Part shown: in pieces, positions 37,142 through 47,606 of the stretch
Layout: every line of letters starts with the position of its first letter
Numbering within the stretch: the stretch's first letter is position 1
Assembly (NCBI RefSeq): GCF_963678635.1
Contig: NW_026971577.1
Coordinates: forward strand, 25,517 to 89,516
Source of the DNA: Symsagittifera roscoffensis
Taxonomy: Eukaryota > Xenacoelomorpha > Acoela > Convolutidae
Direction: 5' to 3'
Length of the DNA: 64,000 nt
Made by a program: the position numbers and the translations under genes
Notes under the pieces: generated by a model
What the model saw: only the letters and a program-made list of their open reading frames with translations
The model's database searches: none
Told to the model about the DNA's origin: nothing

Positions 37142-40100
37142 TCATTCCATCATTTCTCCATCCCGATGTTCAGCGTCACTGTCTTCCAGGACTTTCTCTA
37201 ACATGTCCAGAGAGTTGCGGGCCGCGCCCCAACCCTCCTGTTCCAGCAGCCTCGGTTTGCAACAAGGTAGCAAGTCCACATTCACCTTCTGCTCCCGGTT
37301 CCTGCAAAAGCTGTTGTGAAGACATAGGCTCACGTTTCGTTCTAGGTCAGCTCTTAAGACCTCTTTCTTCTCCTCTTCAGTAACACAAGGCGTTCCAGCT
37401 ACCCGCTTCACCGCTGTGGTGACCGCGTTTCTGTGCGTCAAGAATGCTCGTTTATAGGCTCCTGGTCCTATATCTAGCTGGAAAGATTGATAGGCTTCCG
37501 TGTTCCTTGACATGTGACGCTTCGCGCGTTCATACATCCAAGATGTCATCACTGCACGGAACCAAGGCATCAATCTTTGCCTTGACCATATTCTTTCAAT
37601 GGCTTTAGGTATCCTCAGAACCTTGCAGGTGGTTCTGAAAAGATCCAATTCACGACTCATCTTCACGTTGCTCAGCTGCTCAGGAGTCGGCACGGCCGTC
37701 TCCTGCTGACTTGTGTCCGCGTTAGCCTCCAACCATCTCACTGCTAGCATGGCGTTAACCACCACGATTGACACTTGTTGATTCTGATCGGGCAACCCCG
37801 TGGAGTAAAACTCCTCCACGTCCCATACTAGCATCAGATTCCCGCGTTTGGGGTACCACAACGTCTGCGCCAAGCAGTGGCAAGGATACTCCCCATGGGT
37901 TCTCACTATGTTCCTTCGGGTCCGATACCCTGAGGCTCCCAGCAACGGTTCCACTTCCATCAGGATTCTATGTAAATCGTCTTTCTCTTCTATGGTAGGG
38001 AATTCAGTGGGTAACGCTCCACTCGCTTTCTGTTTCTGGAACTCACTCACGTTACCTTCGTTCAGTCTCATGAACTCTTCACCCACAACGTCTTGCAACT
38101 CGCCTTCAGATCTTTTCGGGACTGCCCGAAAGATCTTTGCCAACAAGTCATATGACCTTTCTGACATTCTGGCCAACCTCACGCACTTTGGCACAGAGAA
38201 AAGTTGGTCAACCAACACTTGTTGCGTCCTAGCATCCATCACCACCATGTGCGTAGGATACTTGCTATTACAATATGGCGCGGAGCTTGAACCCACCATA
38301 TATTTTGAACCAGTAGGTCTGTGATAGGCTTCACTATCCTTCAGATTCATTTCGTTTTCTAGAACTTCTCGCCAGCCTAAAATCTTCTGCTCTGTTTGTA
38401 ATGCTCCAGGGAATATTTCCACGCTGAGGGACGTCACTAGCTCGTGGGCACGCTCCAGGCGCTCGAGTGACTCTATCGAACTCGTCATGCTACAAAATCC
38501 CAAGGCTGTGATCAGGTTCACGTCCGTCACCCCATGGCAGTCTGCAACCAACTCCATGGCACTCTTATCTGACATGCTCAATCTTCCGTACAATCGTGCC
38601 AGCTGTCGATGCTGCTCGCTCAGCGTAATCAGGCAGTGTCCCAAGTTGCAAACATGCCCTTCCATCCCACTTTGTTGAGCCAAGCATGTGCCTTGCTTCA
38701 ACCAATCGCTCGATGGACTTTCCTCAGGCAGCTCCGTGGATGGATTGCTCTTCCGCTTCGTCGACTTCATGGCCAGCAGATGATGTATCATGGCCAGATC
38801 ATGTAAACTCGCATCATCATCTAGGTCTAACGTAATATCCGCCGTCATGTCCCAGATTAAACCGGCATTAGGATGAGGGCACCAAGAAGGCTTCATGAGT
38901 TCCCACATCGTCACTAGACTTGTTTTCAAGGGACCGTCCCAAGAACCACAATCAAAACTCACTTGCCCCTTTAGCTCGGGAACCGAGGGTTCGACCACTC
39001 GTTCTTCCAAAATAATTCCCAGCTTGGGTTGTTCCACCATCAGCATCCCAGTTTCTTTAATACGTTCGACCCAGAAGTTGAGTACCATGACTTGCTCATA
39101 GTCGAAGTACGCTTCCCTGGCTTCTTCATTCACGAAGGGATTATACGCCATCCCCGGTATGCCAGACACATATTGGAACGACTTCAGTTTCCCTAGTCTT
39201 GCAAACTCTTTTTGTCCTCTGACCGCTTCAATCAACTCTCGGCTCACTTTCAATTCTTTGTTGGAATATCTTCTCACCTCTTCCAACTTGCGATAGCTTT
39301 CCATATCACTCGACTCCTTGCTTGGCACAGTCAATGGCATGTCCTGATATAGTTCCAGGAGTGCCCTAAGGAAGTTCCTTTCACAATCAACTCCCTCCTG
39401 CCGAATGATCTTTATGCATTCTACCAAAACAGGAGTGGGGATACGATCCACCACGAACCTGACAAAGCAAAGGGCATCCTTACGCTTAGCCCATGCTATC
39501 GCAGAATCGTCTTCCGAAATCAACGCTCGCAGAGCTTCCATCAACTCCAGTTCCTGTTCCCGTGATTTCGAATCATTACTGGCTTCATACTCCGCTCTCT
39601 TGATGCCCATCAAGCACCACGCCAACCGTACTTGCAGATCAGTTCTCACGCAAGGATGAGCCAGGTATGCCGCCACCGTAGCAGGTGCATGCATCGCCTC
39701 GTCGAAGTATCTCTGGAGGGCCGCCCTCCAGGAGATTTCTAGCAATTTTTCCAATCCGACCTCGTTCGCTTCAGAGGACATTACCGTTCCGTATTCTTTT
39801 CGATTCAAGTTCGAATTCTCCGTGAGCTCTCTCAGATATTCCTGCATGACTCGCTTCTCGCTCCAAGCCATCAGGTGCCCTCTCGCGGAGTTCCTCGCTT
39901 TCAACATCTCCACATAACCCCCTGCCGGATCTCCCATGTGGACCGATTCCGGCACAGTTATTCGACTGTACTCGACCACGTCGAGTTGTCCTTCCAGTTT
40001 TAACTTGGCCATGTTGATTCGCGAGGGTCTATAATCTTCAAGTCCTCCAGATCCACATTGACTGAGGATTTCCATTTCTAACTTAGTGTCTGCCAGGGTT

Positions 40101-43100
40101 CGCGCCGTCTTCTTCGATCTCGTGGCGGTTATGGTCAGACCTGCCAAGAGCATAGGGGGTATCAGGTTTTCTTTTTCTCCCCCGGCTGGTGTCGCACCAT
40201 CTCCTTGCCCGCTCTCGCCTGAACGACCCGCACTAATCAGAGAGGTCACCACTGCCTTAGCTTTTGACTTCACCACCCTCTGGTTCACGACTCGACTCCC
40301 TGACTTTCCTTTCAGTCTCTTCAGCCCTTTTTTGGCTCGTCTAACAAGTAACTTCTTTGTGCCCTGCTGATCATCGGCACTGTCTTCTGTAACTGACTCG
40401 GTCAGAACATCCGACTCCATGGAGTTCACTATTTTCTCCAGGACCTCACGCATGATGGGTTGATTCAATCCCACCTTCATTATGGATTGTGTCCCATATC
40501 GTCGTATCACGTCCCATGATTTTTCCAAGAAGTTCACTCGGCTCCAGGTTGCTCCTGTCTTGCCTTCCAGTTCCATTTGATATCTTTCCCATTCCTCTTC
40601 TGGTAACGTACTGAGGAATGATATCTTCATTGACTCTTCTATTTTCCTCCTCCTCGGTGATTCATGAAGCAGTCTCTGCGGATCCCTGCTTCGGCACTCT
40701 CTAGCCTGGCTTATTGGGTTCATCGGAGATAGATCGGCCGACGCCTCCTTTGTAGGGGACATGAAAGACGATGGCGTCATTAGCAGTACACTCCCATCGA
40801 CCTCCCCCTCGTCGTCCTCACTAAACCGGTATTCTAGCAAGTCCCTCTCCAACGCTCCTAGATCGGTCTCTCCCGGTTTTTCCGTCTTACTTCCGGTCTC
40901 GTCATCGTTATCGTCCTGACCCATCAGTTCATCATCACCTGCATCAGGTTTCGGCCTGGGTCCTGAAGGTCCTTGTCGTGAGTCTTTGTCCGAGTCCGGC
41001 CGAGCCGGGACGGTCATGTCTCCTGCGTGATAAAACAATTCACCATCCACCAGGAATTCTACTAACTCCTCGCCATGTGGAGCTAGGTCTTCTATCGTTA
41101 TATATGAGCCTCCTCTGCTCTCCCTTGCCACCTCCAGCACCACTACTTTCGCCTCTCCTGACCACCTCAGTCTCGATAATTCATCCGCGGAAGAATACAC
41201 TTCGTTCCACGTTTCAGCCGAGACCTCTGGTCTCCTGGAGGGTAGTGCCTTGATCTTTTTCCTGCTCCAGGCATCGGGGAATGAGAAGTCAAACGTATGC
41301 GCGGCGGCAGCGTTCCAGCTGATGAAGCGCGGCTCCATCCCTCCACTCCACTTCAGCATTCTCTTCTCTGCGTCACGAGCTGCTCCGATGCGAGGGGCAA
41401 TGATGGGAGATGTGACTCCCAACAACATCCTCCTTATCGGTGGATATCGAGGGCATTGGTCCGGCAGCGGCCTGGACCCAGGAAGCCATGTTTGTTGATT
41501 CTCTTTCGCGTGGGTGTAGGCTCCTGGCAATTGAGGTACTCCCACAGCCTCTCCTGTATCTTTCACCACTGGTCTCAAATTCCAAAGTTTTGGGATAAAC
41601 TGGATGTGGGACAGATCCTCACGGCCCATTCGGCACTTGAAGTGGTTGTTGAAGTCCATCAACACCCAGCCTGGCTCTGCTATTCTTCCGAACAGCCTAT
41701 CGTCGCTAGCCAGCCTTCTCAGTTCACTCTGCTCTACCCAATTCAGCACGGAACAATCCACGACTGAGACCAGGTTGACGTACAACACCGAATTCCTGTA
41801 CGCTTTAACTTGCACATCCGGGAACGCAAAAGACATCACCGGTCCATACACCACTGTGAAGAATTCCCTCAGCCCGTGGACCAGAGCCAACGGATCAATC
41901 CGCATCATGACAGCCAAGTCCGTCAGTAAGGGCATGCCACAATACTGCTTACATTCGCCTGCGTTCGTCGCCACCTTGTCTTCTCCCGTGACGCTTCTGT
42001 TCTGTTGCAAGAGGTATTGAAGCAGGAGAGTCCTCCAGTCTTTCATCTTCTTGAGCGAGGCGGTTTCCAACTGTGCATTGAACTCACGACTGGGTCCCTG
42101 TAGTTGTTCAGGGTAACGCAAGAGCACAAGCAAGTCACCCAGTCGACCGTAGGTCATGGCAATCAGAGTCAGGAGTCCATCCAATCTCAAATCTGCCAAC
42201 GCTTGGGTAAAGAGGTTTGCCGGTCCTTTCACAAAGTTTTTATGACCAAATGTCACGTATAAGGCTAGCACCACGCCAATCGACAACTTCCTGATGTCCT
42301 TGACGAAACTCGCGATCAGGTTCCTAGATGCCTTCGGATAGCACGTCGATAGGAAAGATGGCGTCCATCCCACTCCCATTCCACCCAAGATAGCATCTGA
42401 TCGTTCATACTGTGCCTTCGTGGCCAGCACGTCAGCTTGGAACTTGTCCAGCGACATCGTGTTTACGTCTTGCATCAGTTTCAACATCTTGCCTCCAGCT
42501 AACTCCCGGGCATCAAATAGGTTCTTTAGATACACGTGTATCTCTCTAATTATTGCCGGCGTATGCTCGAACGCGTCCTCACCCAAGGTGCACAGCCTCG
42601 GTGACAAATACAACCATACGTTGTTGTGCGGCTTCGTACGCAAAGCCATTGCCATGAGGTCCTCCTCCGCTGACGTCATGTTCTTTCTGATCATCCTTCC
42701 CTGCTCATTCTCTGCATGATCCATCTGTCTGAACCAGAGATCATCAGCCACCTGTTGTACTAACAGATGATCGTCATCTACCACTGGTCTTAACTTCAGT
42801 AATCTGGCGAAGTTGGACAGCTCCAACCCCAGAATCTCATCTAGCACTAACCGAGTTGTGCTACAATCTCTGAGCCCCTGTATGGCATTCGAAATGTCAG
42901 CCCAAACGGCGGGAAGCTCAGATCGGGATGGGTAGTAATTATCTGGGTCTACTACTCTGTTCGGGGCAGGAATTATCACCTTGAATATCCCCTCTGCTAT
43001 CGTTGTGACCATTGTGTACACAAATTGAAGGGGTTCTGGCAACGCAGCGTAGCCTGGTGACAATACAAAGATCACCTTCACCACATTCATGGTGAAGCGT

Positions 43101-46009
43101 TGTCTTGCTGCTGCCTCTACCTCGGCCATCGCCGAGAGCAGTGTCATTATCGCCTCCGCTATAACCTCGTTACTCGGGATCGACCCATCCGTCAGACGTG
43201 ACAATAAGCCCCTGCTTTGCAGATGATCTTTCGAGCCTGCAACCACTATTACCTGTGGCTCCATACTGACCACCCTTCGCACACTTATCATCATGCCGAT
43301 TGCTTGTCCCCAGTCCAATTTAGGTGCCGTCAAGAAAATCACATCGGGCCAAAAGAGAGAACGGGGCGTGTAGAGATAATCGGAGCCGGCCACAATCAGA
43401 TACTTGGCAGCCTTCATATCCAAGGGATCATAAGCTGCAAAAAGGCCATCGCCTATTGGGGCCTTCAGTTTCCCATATCTCTTATCGTCTCCAACCACCG
43501 TTGTCGTTCGGGGGTAGTCCCTTGAATACTCGCCAGGCGTCTGACCGGGTGGTTTAGCAAACTGCCTGTACATCTTGTGATGCTTGTTATTGGGCTTGTT
43601 CTCTGTCTGGAATTTGCCCTTGCGAGCAGGTGGTGTCCTTTCCCGGGTCCTATCTCGAACATCGGTGAGCGACCGGGTGTTCAAAGGTCCAAAGGTATTG
43701 TCATGAGGTAATCCATTCAAGTCTACATGTCGGAGTGAGGTCGAGGAGCTGAATTTCTCCTGCTCTGCTAGCAGCCAATCTACGCCCGGTATCCGATAAA
43801 GTCGCGATACTGTAGGACTTTCTCCGCCAGTCATTCTCATCACGTCCTCCCGACACTTCAAGGTATTCATGTTCAACTTCGCCGACATGTCCGTCTTATA
43901 CTGACCCCAATGACTAGGATCTGATCTATTCCAAAGCAGCCCGCTGCCTGATTCGATTCCCTCCGCTGGCACGGTACTTGTAGACGGTCCTGCTATCGAA
44001 GCAGGATTTGTCGTGGCAGGCGGATCATTCCTCCTAGACGCGGTCTGGGAGTTATTCCTGTTGTTCTGTTCAACTGATCTCCCAAGTCGGCTTCCAATCG
44101 ATTGCGGCCTGGGAGGAGGAGCAGTCCCTAGCCCGTCTCTCACGTTTGAACTTGGAGCAACGGTTGCGGCTCCAACCGTCTCCGTTGCCAAGGGCCCTAG
44201 ACGGTTGGCGAGGGATTCGGGCACGGTTGCCCTTATTCTACTCCCTCCGGTCGAATTGGTCCGAGCCAAAGAACCGGTCGCCCTCGACTCTTGCTCCGCT
44301 TCCCTCAATTGCGTCTGAAACACATCATTAATCCAATGCCTCCCTCGTTGGGCATTGAAGTGCACTCCATCTTTAGTGAGCGCGATGTGGTCAGTCATGC
44401 GCAGCATATTTTCGAGATCCAGGAGTCGCAACTCGCCAGGGTTGTTCCTCACCAGACTGCGGGTCATTTCATTCCACCGCGTCACGTTGCCATTCATGAA
44501 ATCTGCAGCTATGGTGCCCACCAAAGGATTTGGTGGTATCGTGCACAAGATCACGAGCTTGGGTCTGTACTTTTCTTTCAATTCGTTCAAGAGACACACC
44601 AATAGAGGTTCCCACTTGTTCTCCGGAGTCACGGGGGCTCTCGAGACGTCATTGGTCCCCAGCATTATTATTAATGTATCCAGATGATCCTCGCTCTGGA
44701 ATTCCATCATTTTGATGACCTGAGCCACTGAGGCTCCTCCAAAGGACAGAATGGTAGTCTGACCATAGACGAAGATCTCATTCAGATCTCTCACCAAACT
44801 GTCTCCAATGATCAAATGGCGACTCCCTGGGGGAATTACCTGGTCGTTCGTGGCGGGGTTCCAGCTCATGTCATTCAGACAGGCTCGAGGATGCTCGGCT
44901 GGCACTTGCGTGAACTGATGACGTGCCATCAGATTCTTCCTGATGTCTACCACGCGAGACTTCTCAAAGACTCCACCAGGCGCAGAACACGCTATCGTGC
45001 GGGTTGTTCGCTCCGAGCTATTTGATGAATGATCACGACGTTGGGAAGGAACGATCCTAACCAGTGTCCGCTCAGTGCCTCTGTTGATCTCATCCATCGC
45101 GGCTCTGGCCACTTGGTTAAATGATTCCTGGAATTGAGGAGCTAGATAGGTGTCAGAAGGGTCTGGTATCGTGAACCTTTGACTCGAAGCAGACGGTCGT
45201 GTCTGCTGAGGAGCCTCGGGCCCCCTTGATGCACGCAAATCCAGAACCTCAGGTCCTCTCGATGCGCATAGCTCCTGCGCTGTCATCTTGGGGCGCGTGT
45301 CGTTGGATCCCTCCGAGGATCTCATGCTCGCTAGGACTTCCGGTGACACTTGGCTCACCTTCGCCATATACAGCTCCTTCAGGTGCTTTATCTCATCCTC
45401 CTTGTAGGCCACCTGCAGATCTTCAAATTTCTTTTTCCATTCGTCTCTCTCTCGAGCTATCGCCCTGTACTCCTGAAGTTTGGCACACAGCTCGCTCTGA
45501 TCTCTCTCCTTCTTCTCCAGTGTCTCAATTGTCTCCGACGTCTGGATCTCTATCTCGCTCACTCTCACTCTCTTCGGGGGAGGAGCAGCTGTTGGAGAGT
45601 CGACCGAGTGTGACGGGCCTGGCCCATCACGTTGTCTCTTCGCTCCGATGAGTGGCTGCGCAGGTTGGACGGGTAAGGGCATCTCACCTAGCCGGTGGTC
45701 CCTTTGCTCACCTAGTCCTGGCTCACGAGCCAGGTCGTGGCCAGACATTTCTCCACGCCTCCATCTCATCAATCGGTTTCGGCCTCTCTCGGCGGTCCCG
45801 GACTCACCGAAGGCCAACATCAACACGACTTCTGTAGGGCGATTCCCTCGACCCTCTCGTCCTAGTGCATTGAGGAGTGCGACCACAAACATCGCCAACC
45901 CCGGGTCTTCTCGTGTGAAATCACAATCGATCAGCCGCTGATAGATCTCGTCTAGAGTCGCTCCTAGACTCGCTGAGAGGAATTCCATGAGTTCGTTCGT
46001 GTCACCCAT
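37142..46009 (-). CDS. Gypsy-2 ORF2: giant SGNH-hydrolase-containing protein (2955 aa)
   Basis: This is the counterpart of Gypsy-1 ORF2, colinear over its whole length but much more diverged than Pol. It has the same N-terminal module (TLDEIYQRLIDCD), a coiled coil, an SGNH domain with GDS (S404, near 44800), GTND and DGVHF, and the second SGNH-like stretch with VAGSD; its later motif reads AGSKD, where Gypsy-1 has AGMND. The C-terminal landmarks are kept: Cys/His patch (C...GHVC...C), HGEYPCHCLAQT, SVPKCVRLARMS and LHNSFC. The start at 46009 (MGDTNELMEF) is the first in-frame ATG after the spacer. The whole frame is open although ORF1 of the same copy is broken. The function beyond a probable esterase is unknown. 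Confidence 0.9.
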   Translation of the reverse strand: MGDTNELMEFLSASLGATLDEIYQRLIDCDFTREDPGLAMFVVALLNALGREGRGNRPTEVVLMLAFGESGTAERGRNRLMRWRRGEMSGHDLAREPGLGEQRDHRLGEMPLPVQPAQPLIGAKRQRDGPGPSHSVDSPTAAPPPKRVRVSEIEIQTSETIETLEKKERDQSELCAKLQEYRAIARERDEWKKKFEDLQVAYKEDEIKHLKELYMAKVSQVSPEVLASMRSSEGSNDTRPKMTAQELCASRGPEVLDLRASRGPEAPQQTRPSASSQRFTIPDPSDTYLAPQFQESFNQVARAAMDEINRGTERTLVRIVPSQRRDHSSNSSERTTRTIACSAPGGVFEKSRVVDIRKNLMARHQFTQVPAEHPRACLNDMSWNPATNDQVIPPGSRHLIIGDSLVRDLNEIFVYGQTTILSFGGASVAQVIKMMEFQSEDHLDTLIIMLGTNDVSRAPVTPENKWEPLLVCLLNELKEKYRPKLVILCTIPPNPLVGTIAADFMNGNVTRWNEMTRSLVRNNPGELRLLDLENMLRMTDHIALTKDGVHFNAQRGRHWINDVFQTQLREAEQESRATGSLARTNSTGGSRIRATVPESLANRLGPLATETVGAATVAPSSNVRDGLGTAPPPRPQSIGSRLGRSVEQNNRNNSQTASRRNDPPATTNPASIAGPSTSTVPAEGIESGSGLLWNRSDPSHWGQYKTDMSAKLNMNTLKCREDVMRMTGGESPTVSRLYRIPGVDWLLAEQEKFSSSTSLRHVDLNGLPHDNTFGPLNTRSLTDVRDRTRERTPPARKGKFQTENKPNNKHHKMYRQFAKPPGQTPGEYSRDYPRTTTVVGDDKRYGKLKAPIGDGLFAAYDPLDMKAAKYLIVAGSDYLYTPRSLFWPDVIFLTAPKLDWGQAIGMMISVRRVVSMEPQVIVVAGSKDHLQSRGLLSRLTDGSIPSNEVIAEAIMTLLSAMAEVEAAARQRFTMNVVKVIFVLSPGYAALPEPLQFVYTMVTTIAEGIFKVIIPAPNRVVDPDNYYPSRSELPAVWADISNAIQGLRDCSTTRLVLDEILGLELSNFARLLKLRPVVDDDHLLVQQVADDLWFRQMDHAENEQGRMIRKNMTSAEEDLMAMALRTKPHNNVWLYLSPRLCTLGEDAFEHTPAIIREIHVYLKNLFDARELAGGKMLKLMQDVNTMSLDKFQADVLATKAQYERSDAILGGMGVGWTPSFLSTCYPKASRNLIASFVKDIRKLSIGVVLALYVTFGHKNFVKGPANLFTQALADLRLDGLLTLIAMTYGRLGDLLVLLRYPEQLQGPSREFNAQLETASLKKMKDWRTLLLQYLLQQNRSVTGEDKVATNAGECKQYCGMPLLTDLAVMMRIDPLALVHGLREFFTVVYGPVMSFAFPDVQVKAYRNSVLYVNLVSVVDCSVLNWVEQSELRRLASDDRLFGRIAEPGWVLMDFNNHFKCRMGREDLSHIQFIPKLWNLRPVVKDTGEAVGVPQLPGAYTHAKENQQTWLPGSRPLPDQCPRYPPIRRMLLGVTSPIIAPRIGAARDAEKRMLKWSGGMEPRFISWNAAAAHTFDFSFPDAWSRKKIKALPSRRPEVSAETWNEVYSSADELSRLRWSGEAKVVVLEVARESRGGSYITIEDLAPHGEELVEFLVDGELFYHAGDMTVPARPDSDKDSRQGPSGPRPKPDAGDDELMGQDDNDDETGSKTEKPGETDLGALERDLLEYRFSEDDEGEVDGSVLLMTPSSFMSPTKEASADLSPMNPISQARECRSRDPQRLLHESPRRRKIEESMKISFLSTLPEEEWERYQMELEGKTGATWSRVNFLEKSWDVIRRYGTQSIMKVGLNQPIMREVLEKIVNSMESDVLTESVTEDSADDQQGTKKLLVRRAKKGLKRLKGKSGSRVVNQRVVKSKAKAVVTSLISAGRSGESGQGDGATPAGGEKENLIPPMLLAGLTITATRSKKTARTLADTKLEMEILSQCGSGGLEDYRPSRINMAKLKLEGQLDVVEYSRITVPESVHMGDPAGGYVEMLKARNSARGHLMAWSEKRVMQEYLRELTENSNLNRKEYGTVMSSEANEVGLEKLLEISWRAALQRYFDEAMHAPATVAAYLAHPCVRTDLQVRLAWCLMGIKRAEYEASNDSKSREQELELMEALRALISEDDSAIAWAKRKDALCFVRFVVDRIPTPVLVECIKIIRQEGVDCERNFLRALLELYQDMPLTVPSKESSDMESYRKLEEVRRYSNKELKVSRELIEAVRGQKEFARLGKLKSFQYVSGIPGMAYNPFVNEEAREAYFDYEQVMVLNFWVERIKETGMLMVEQPKLGIILEERVVEPSVPELKGQVSFDCGSWDGPLKTSLVTMWELMKPSWCPHPNAGLIWDMTADITLDLDDDASLHDLAMIHHLLAMKSTKRKSNPSTELPEESPSSDWLKQGTCLAQQSGMEGHVCNLGHCLITLSEQHRQLARLYGRLSMSDKSAMELVADCHGVTDVNLITALGFCSMTSSIESLERLERAHELVTSLSVEIFPGALQTEQKILGWREVLENEMNLKDSEAYHRPTGSKYMVGSSSAPYCNSKYPTHMVVMDARTQQVLVDQLFSVPKCVRLARMSERSYDLLAKIFRAVPKRSEGELQDVVGEEFMRLNEGNVSEFQKQKASGALPTEFPTIEEKDDLHRILMEVEPLLGASGYRTRRNIVRTHGEYPCHCLAQTLWYPKRGNLMLVWDVEEFYSTGLPDQNQQVSIVVVNAMLAVRWLEANADTSQQETAVPTPEQLSNVKMSRELDLFRTTCKVLRIPKAIERIWSRQRLMPWFRAVMTSWMYERAKRHMSRNTEAYQSFQLDIGPGAYKRAFLTHRNAVTTAVKRVAGTPCVTEEEKKEVLRADLERNVSLCLHNSFCRNREQKVNVDLLPCCKPRLLEQEGWGAARNSLDMLEKVLEDSDAEHRDGEMME

Positions 46010-46475
46010 TTCTTATCGTGTTGATTCTTGTCGTCGTGTAGTTTCTTCGTTTGATTCAATGAATTCAATAAACAATCTTCGATCAATCAAGATCTAAAAA
46101 ACAAGTCGCGACTTAGAACCATCATTTTTGGATACAACATCAATCAATTCTTTAAAACTCTCCATTGAAATTCTTTTTTCAATTCTGATTTAAAAATTTA
46201 GCACCAAGGTGGATCGTCCACCTTTACCTTTGTCAGAGTAGCACGAATGTGCGCTGTCACCTTGATGACCTGGAGTACTCCAGGTCCTTTATGACATAAA
46301 ACATAGAACATATCATAACAATAACATAACACATAAACACATAAACATCACACACCTACACTATCACAAAGAAACATAGTCCCTAATACTGTACCTAAAA
46401 CCTAACCTAACCAAAACTTGACTCTAATTCCTGTCGAATAACTTAATAAAAACCACTTATCGCCGAGCGCAATTC
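46010..46475 (-). other. ORF1-ORF2 spacer of Gypsy-2 with candidate 3' splice site
   Basis: On the minus strand a T-run ending in TTTTTTAG (complement at 46094-46101) precedes ATC, 84 nt before the ORF2 ATG, as in Gypsy-1 (TTTTCAG/ATC). The spacer is otherwise AT-rich and non-coding. Confidence 0.45.
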
Positions 46476-47555
46476 TTAGCATATACTCAGATAGTATTTT
46501 TTATGTAAGTAAACTTCTATGTCAGTCTCTGAAAATATCACATGCACAAGAGCGTACAACTCTCTCGGGTGTAGCTTCCCTCTATTGGGATCATAAACTG
46601 GTAACGAGAGAGAGGTCACACCTCTCTCAACCAGGAAATCCCTAAGTCGAGTCAAGGCCAACACCAAGCTCTCCGGATTCACGTGTTGCCTATCAGTAGC
46701 TTTCGTAACCAAAAAACACAAATATTTCCCTGGTATCTGTGATGCAACAGGGGGCAGCGCTATCATCCCTCCCACACCAGGCCTCTGTTTCCACAAAAAC
46801 TCGATATTTTTATACTCTCTCTTGAAGTCAGCCACTAGTGCTGTTTTGAAGCTTACGTCCGCGGTTATCGCTATGGCGCACGTGCGTTCCGTGAGTATGA
46901 AATCGCTGTCCGTTATGACGATATTGTTCGAATAATGGTTCGGTAGATCAAAATACGATTCAAAGATTCGTCCAAAAGGTGGTTTTTTAGCATTCTCGCC
47001 CTCTGTCTCTAGTTCTCCGGTTTCTCTTGCCGATTTCAATTTTTTTATTATCAGATTTTCGGTGTGGGTGAGTCCTACCCCCACTCCCCGGACAAAAATA
47101 TCCATCGACGTCCCCGTCGATCGCCCAAAGTCTAGGAGACCGAGGTTGGATTGTGGAACACGTAGAGGACCATCTGGGGCGACCCAGTTGGACTCAGTAT
47201 TGTCATGACTGATGTATTTGACGCCGTCTCTATCGACGTCCTGAATCGTCAGGATCGTCTCTTTTGGATCTGTCGGCAGATCATGGAGCCATTCGAGCAC
47301 GCGCAAGTTAGTTAGTTCTTGCTCATGAGTCTGTTCCGCTTCTGGTTCGAACTCCACTTCTGGTTCTGATCGATCGTCGATCCAATCTTGATCCATATCG
47401 TTCACAAGGTCGATTTCTTCTAGCATCGCCACTTCGTCCAGTCCCACCAGCGAGTCTATGACATCACTCACTACTATCCTGTCTACAACGAAGTCCTCGC
47501 CGTACGGATTGTATTTCTTCTGGTTTTTTCCTCTCTTGCTTTGGCGTGTTTCCAT
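46476..47555 (-). pseudogene. Gypsy-2 ORF1 piece 7: C-terminal extension with macro-like domain
   Basis: This is the last piece of the broken ORF1 (359 codons from an internal Met). It matches the Gypsy-1 extension: acidic linker, TGTSMDIFVRGVGVG, then the macro-like fold (AIAITADVSFK, PGKYLCFLVTK, LPVYDPNRGKL, ETDIEVYLH) ending KKYYLSIC. The loop DPNRGKL is identical in both elements and replaces the GCG-x-D loop of active TARG1-type enzymes. It is separated from piece 6 by an in-frame stop at about 47607. Confidence 0.8.
47070..47115 (-). promoter_or_regulatory. Candidate central polypurine tract in Gypsy-2
   Basis: On the minus strand GGGACGTCGATGGA, then TTTTTGTCCGGGGAGT and GGGGGTAGGA (complement of about 47074-47111). 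This stretch is nearly identical to Gypsy-1 at 21090-21134 at the nucleotide level and repeats the motif at the 3' LTR. Confidence 0.5.
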
Positions 47556-47606
47556 AGTGAGAGGAAAGTCAGGCTGTATTCCTTTGTCAATGTCGGTTTG
47601 TTCCGG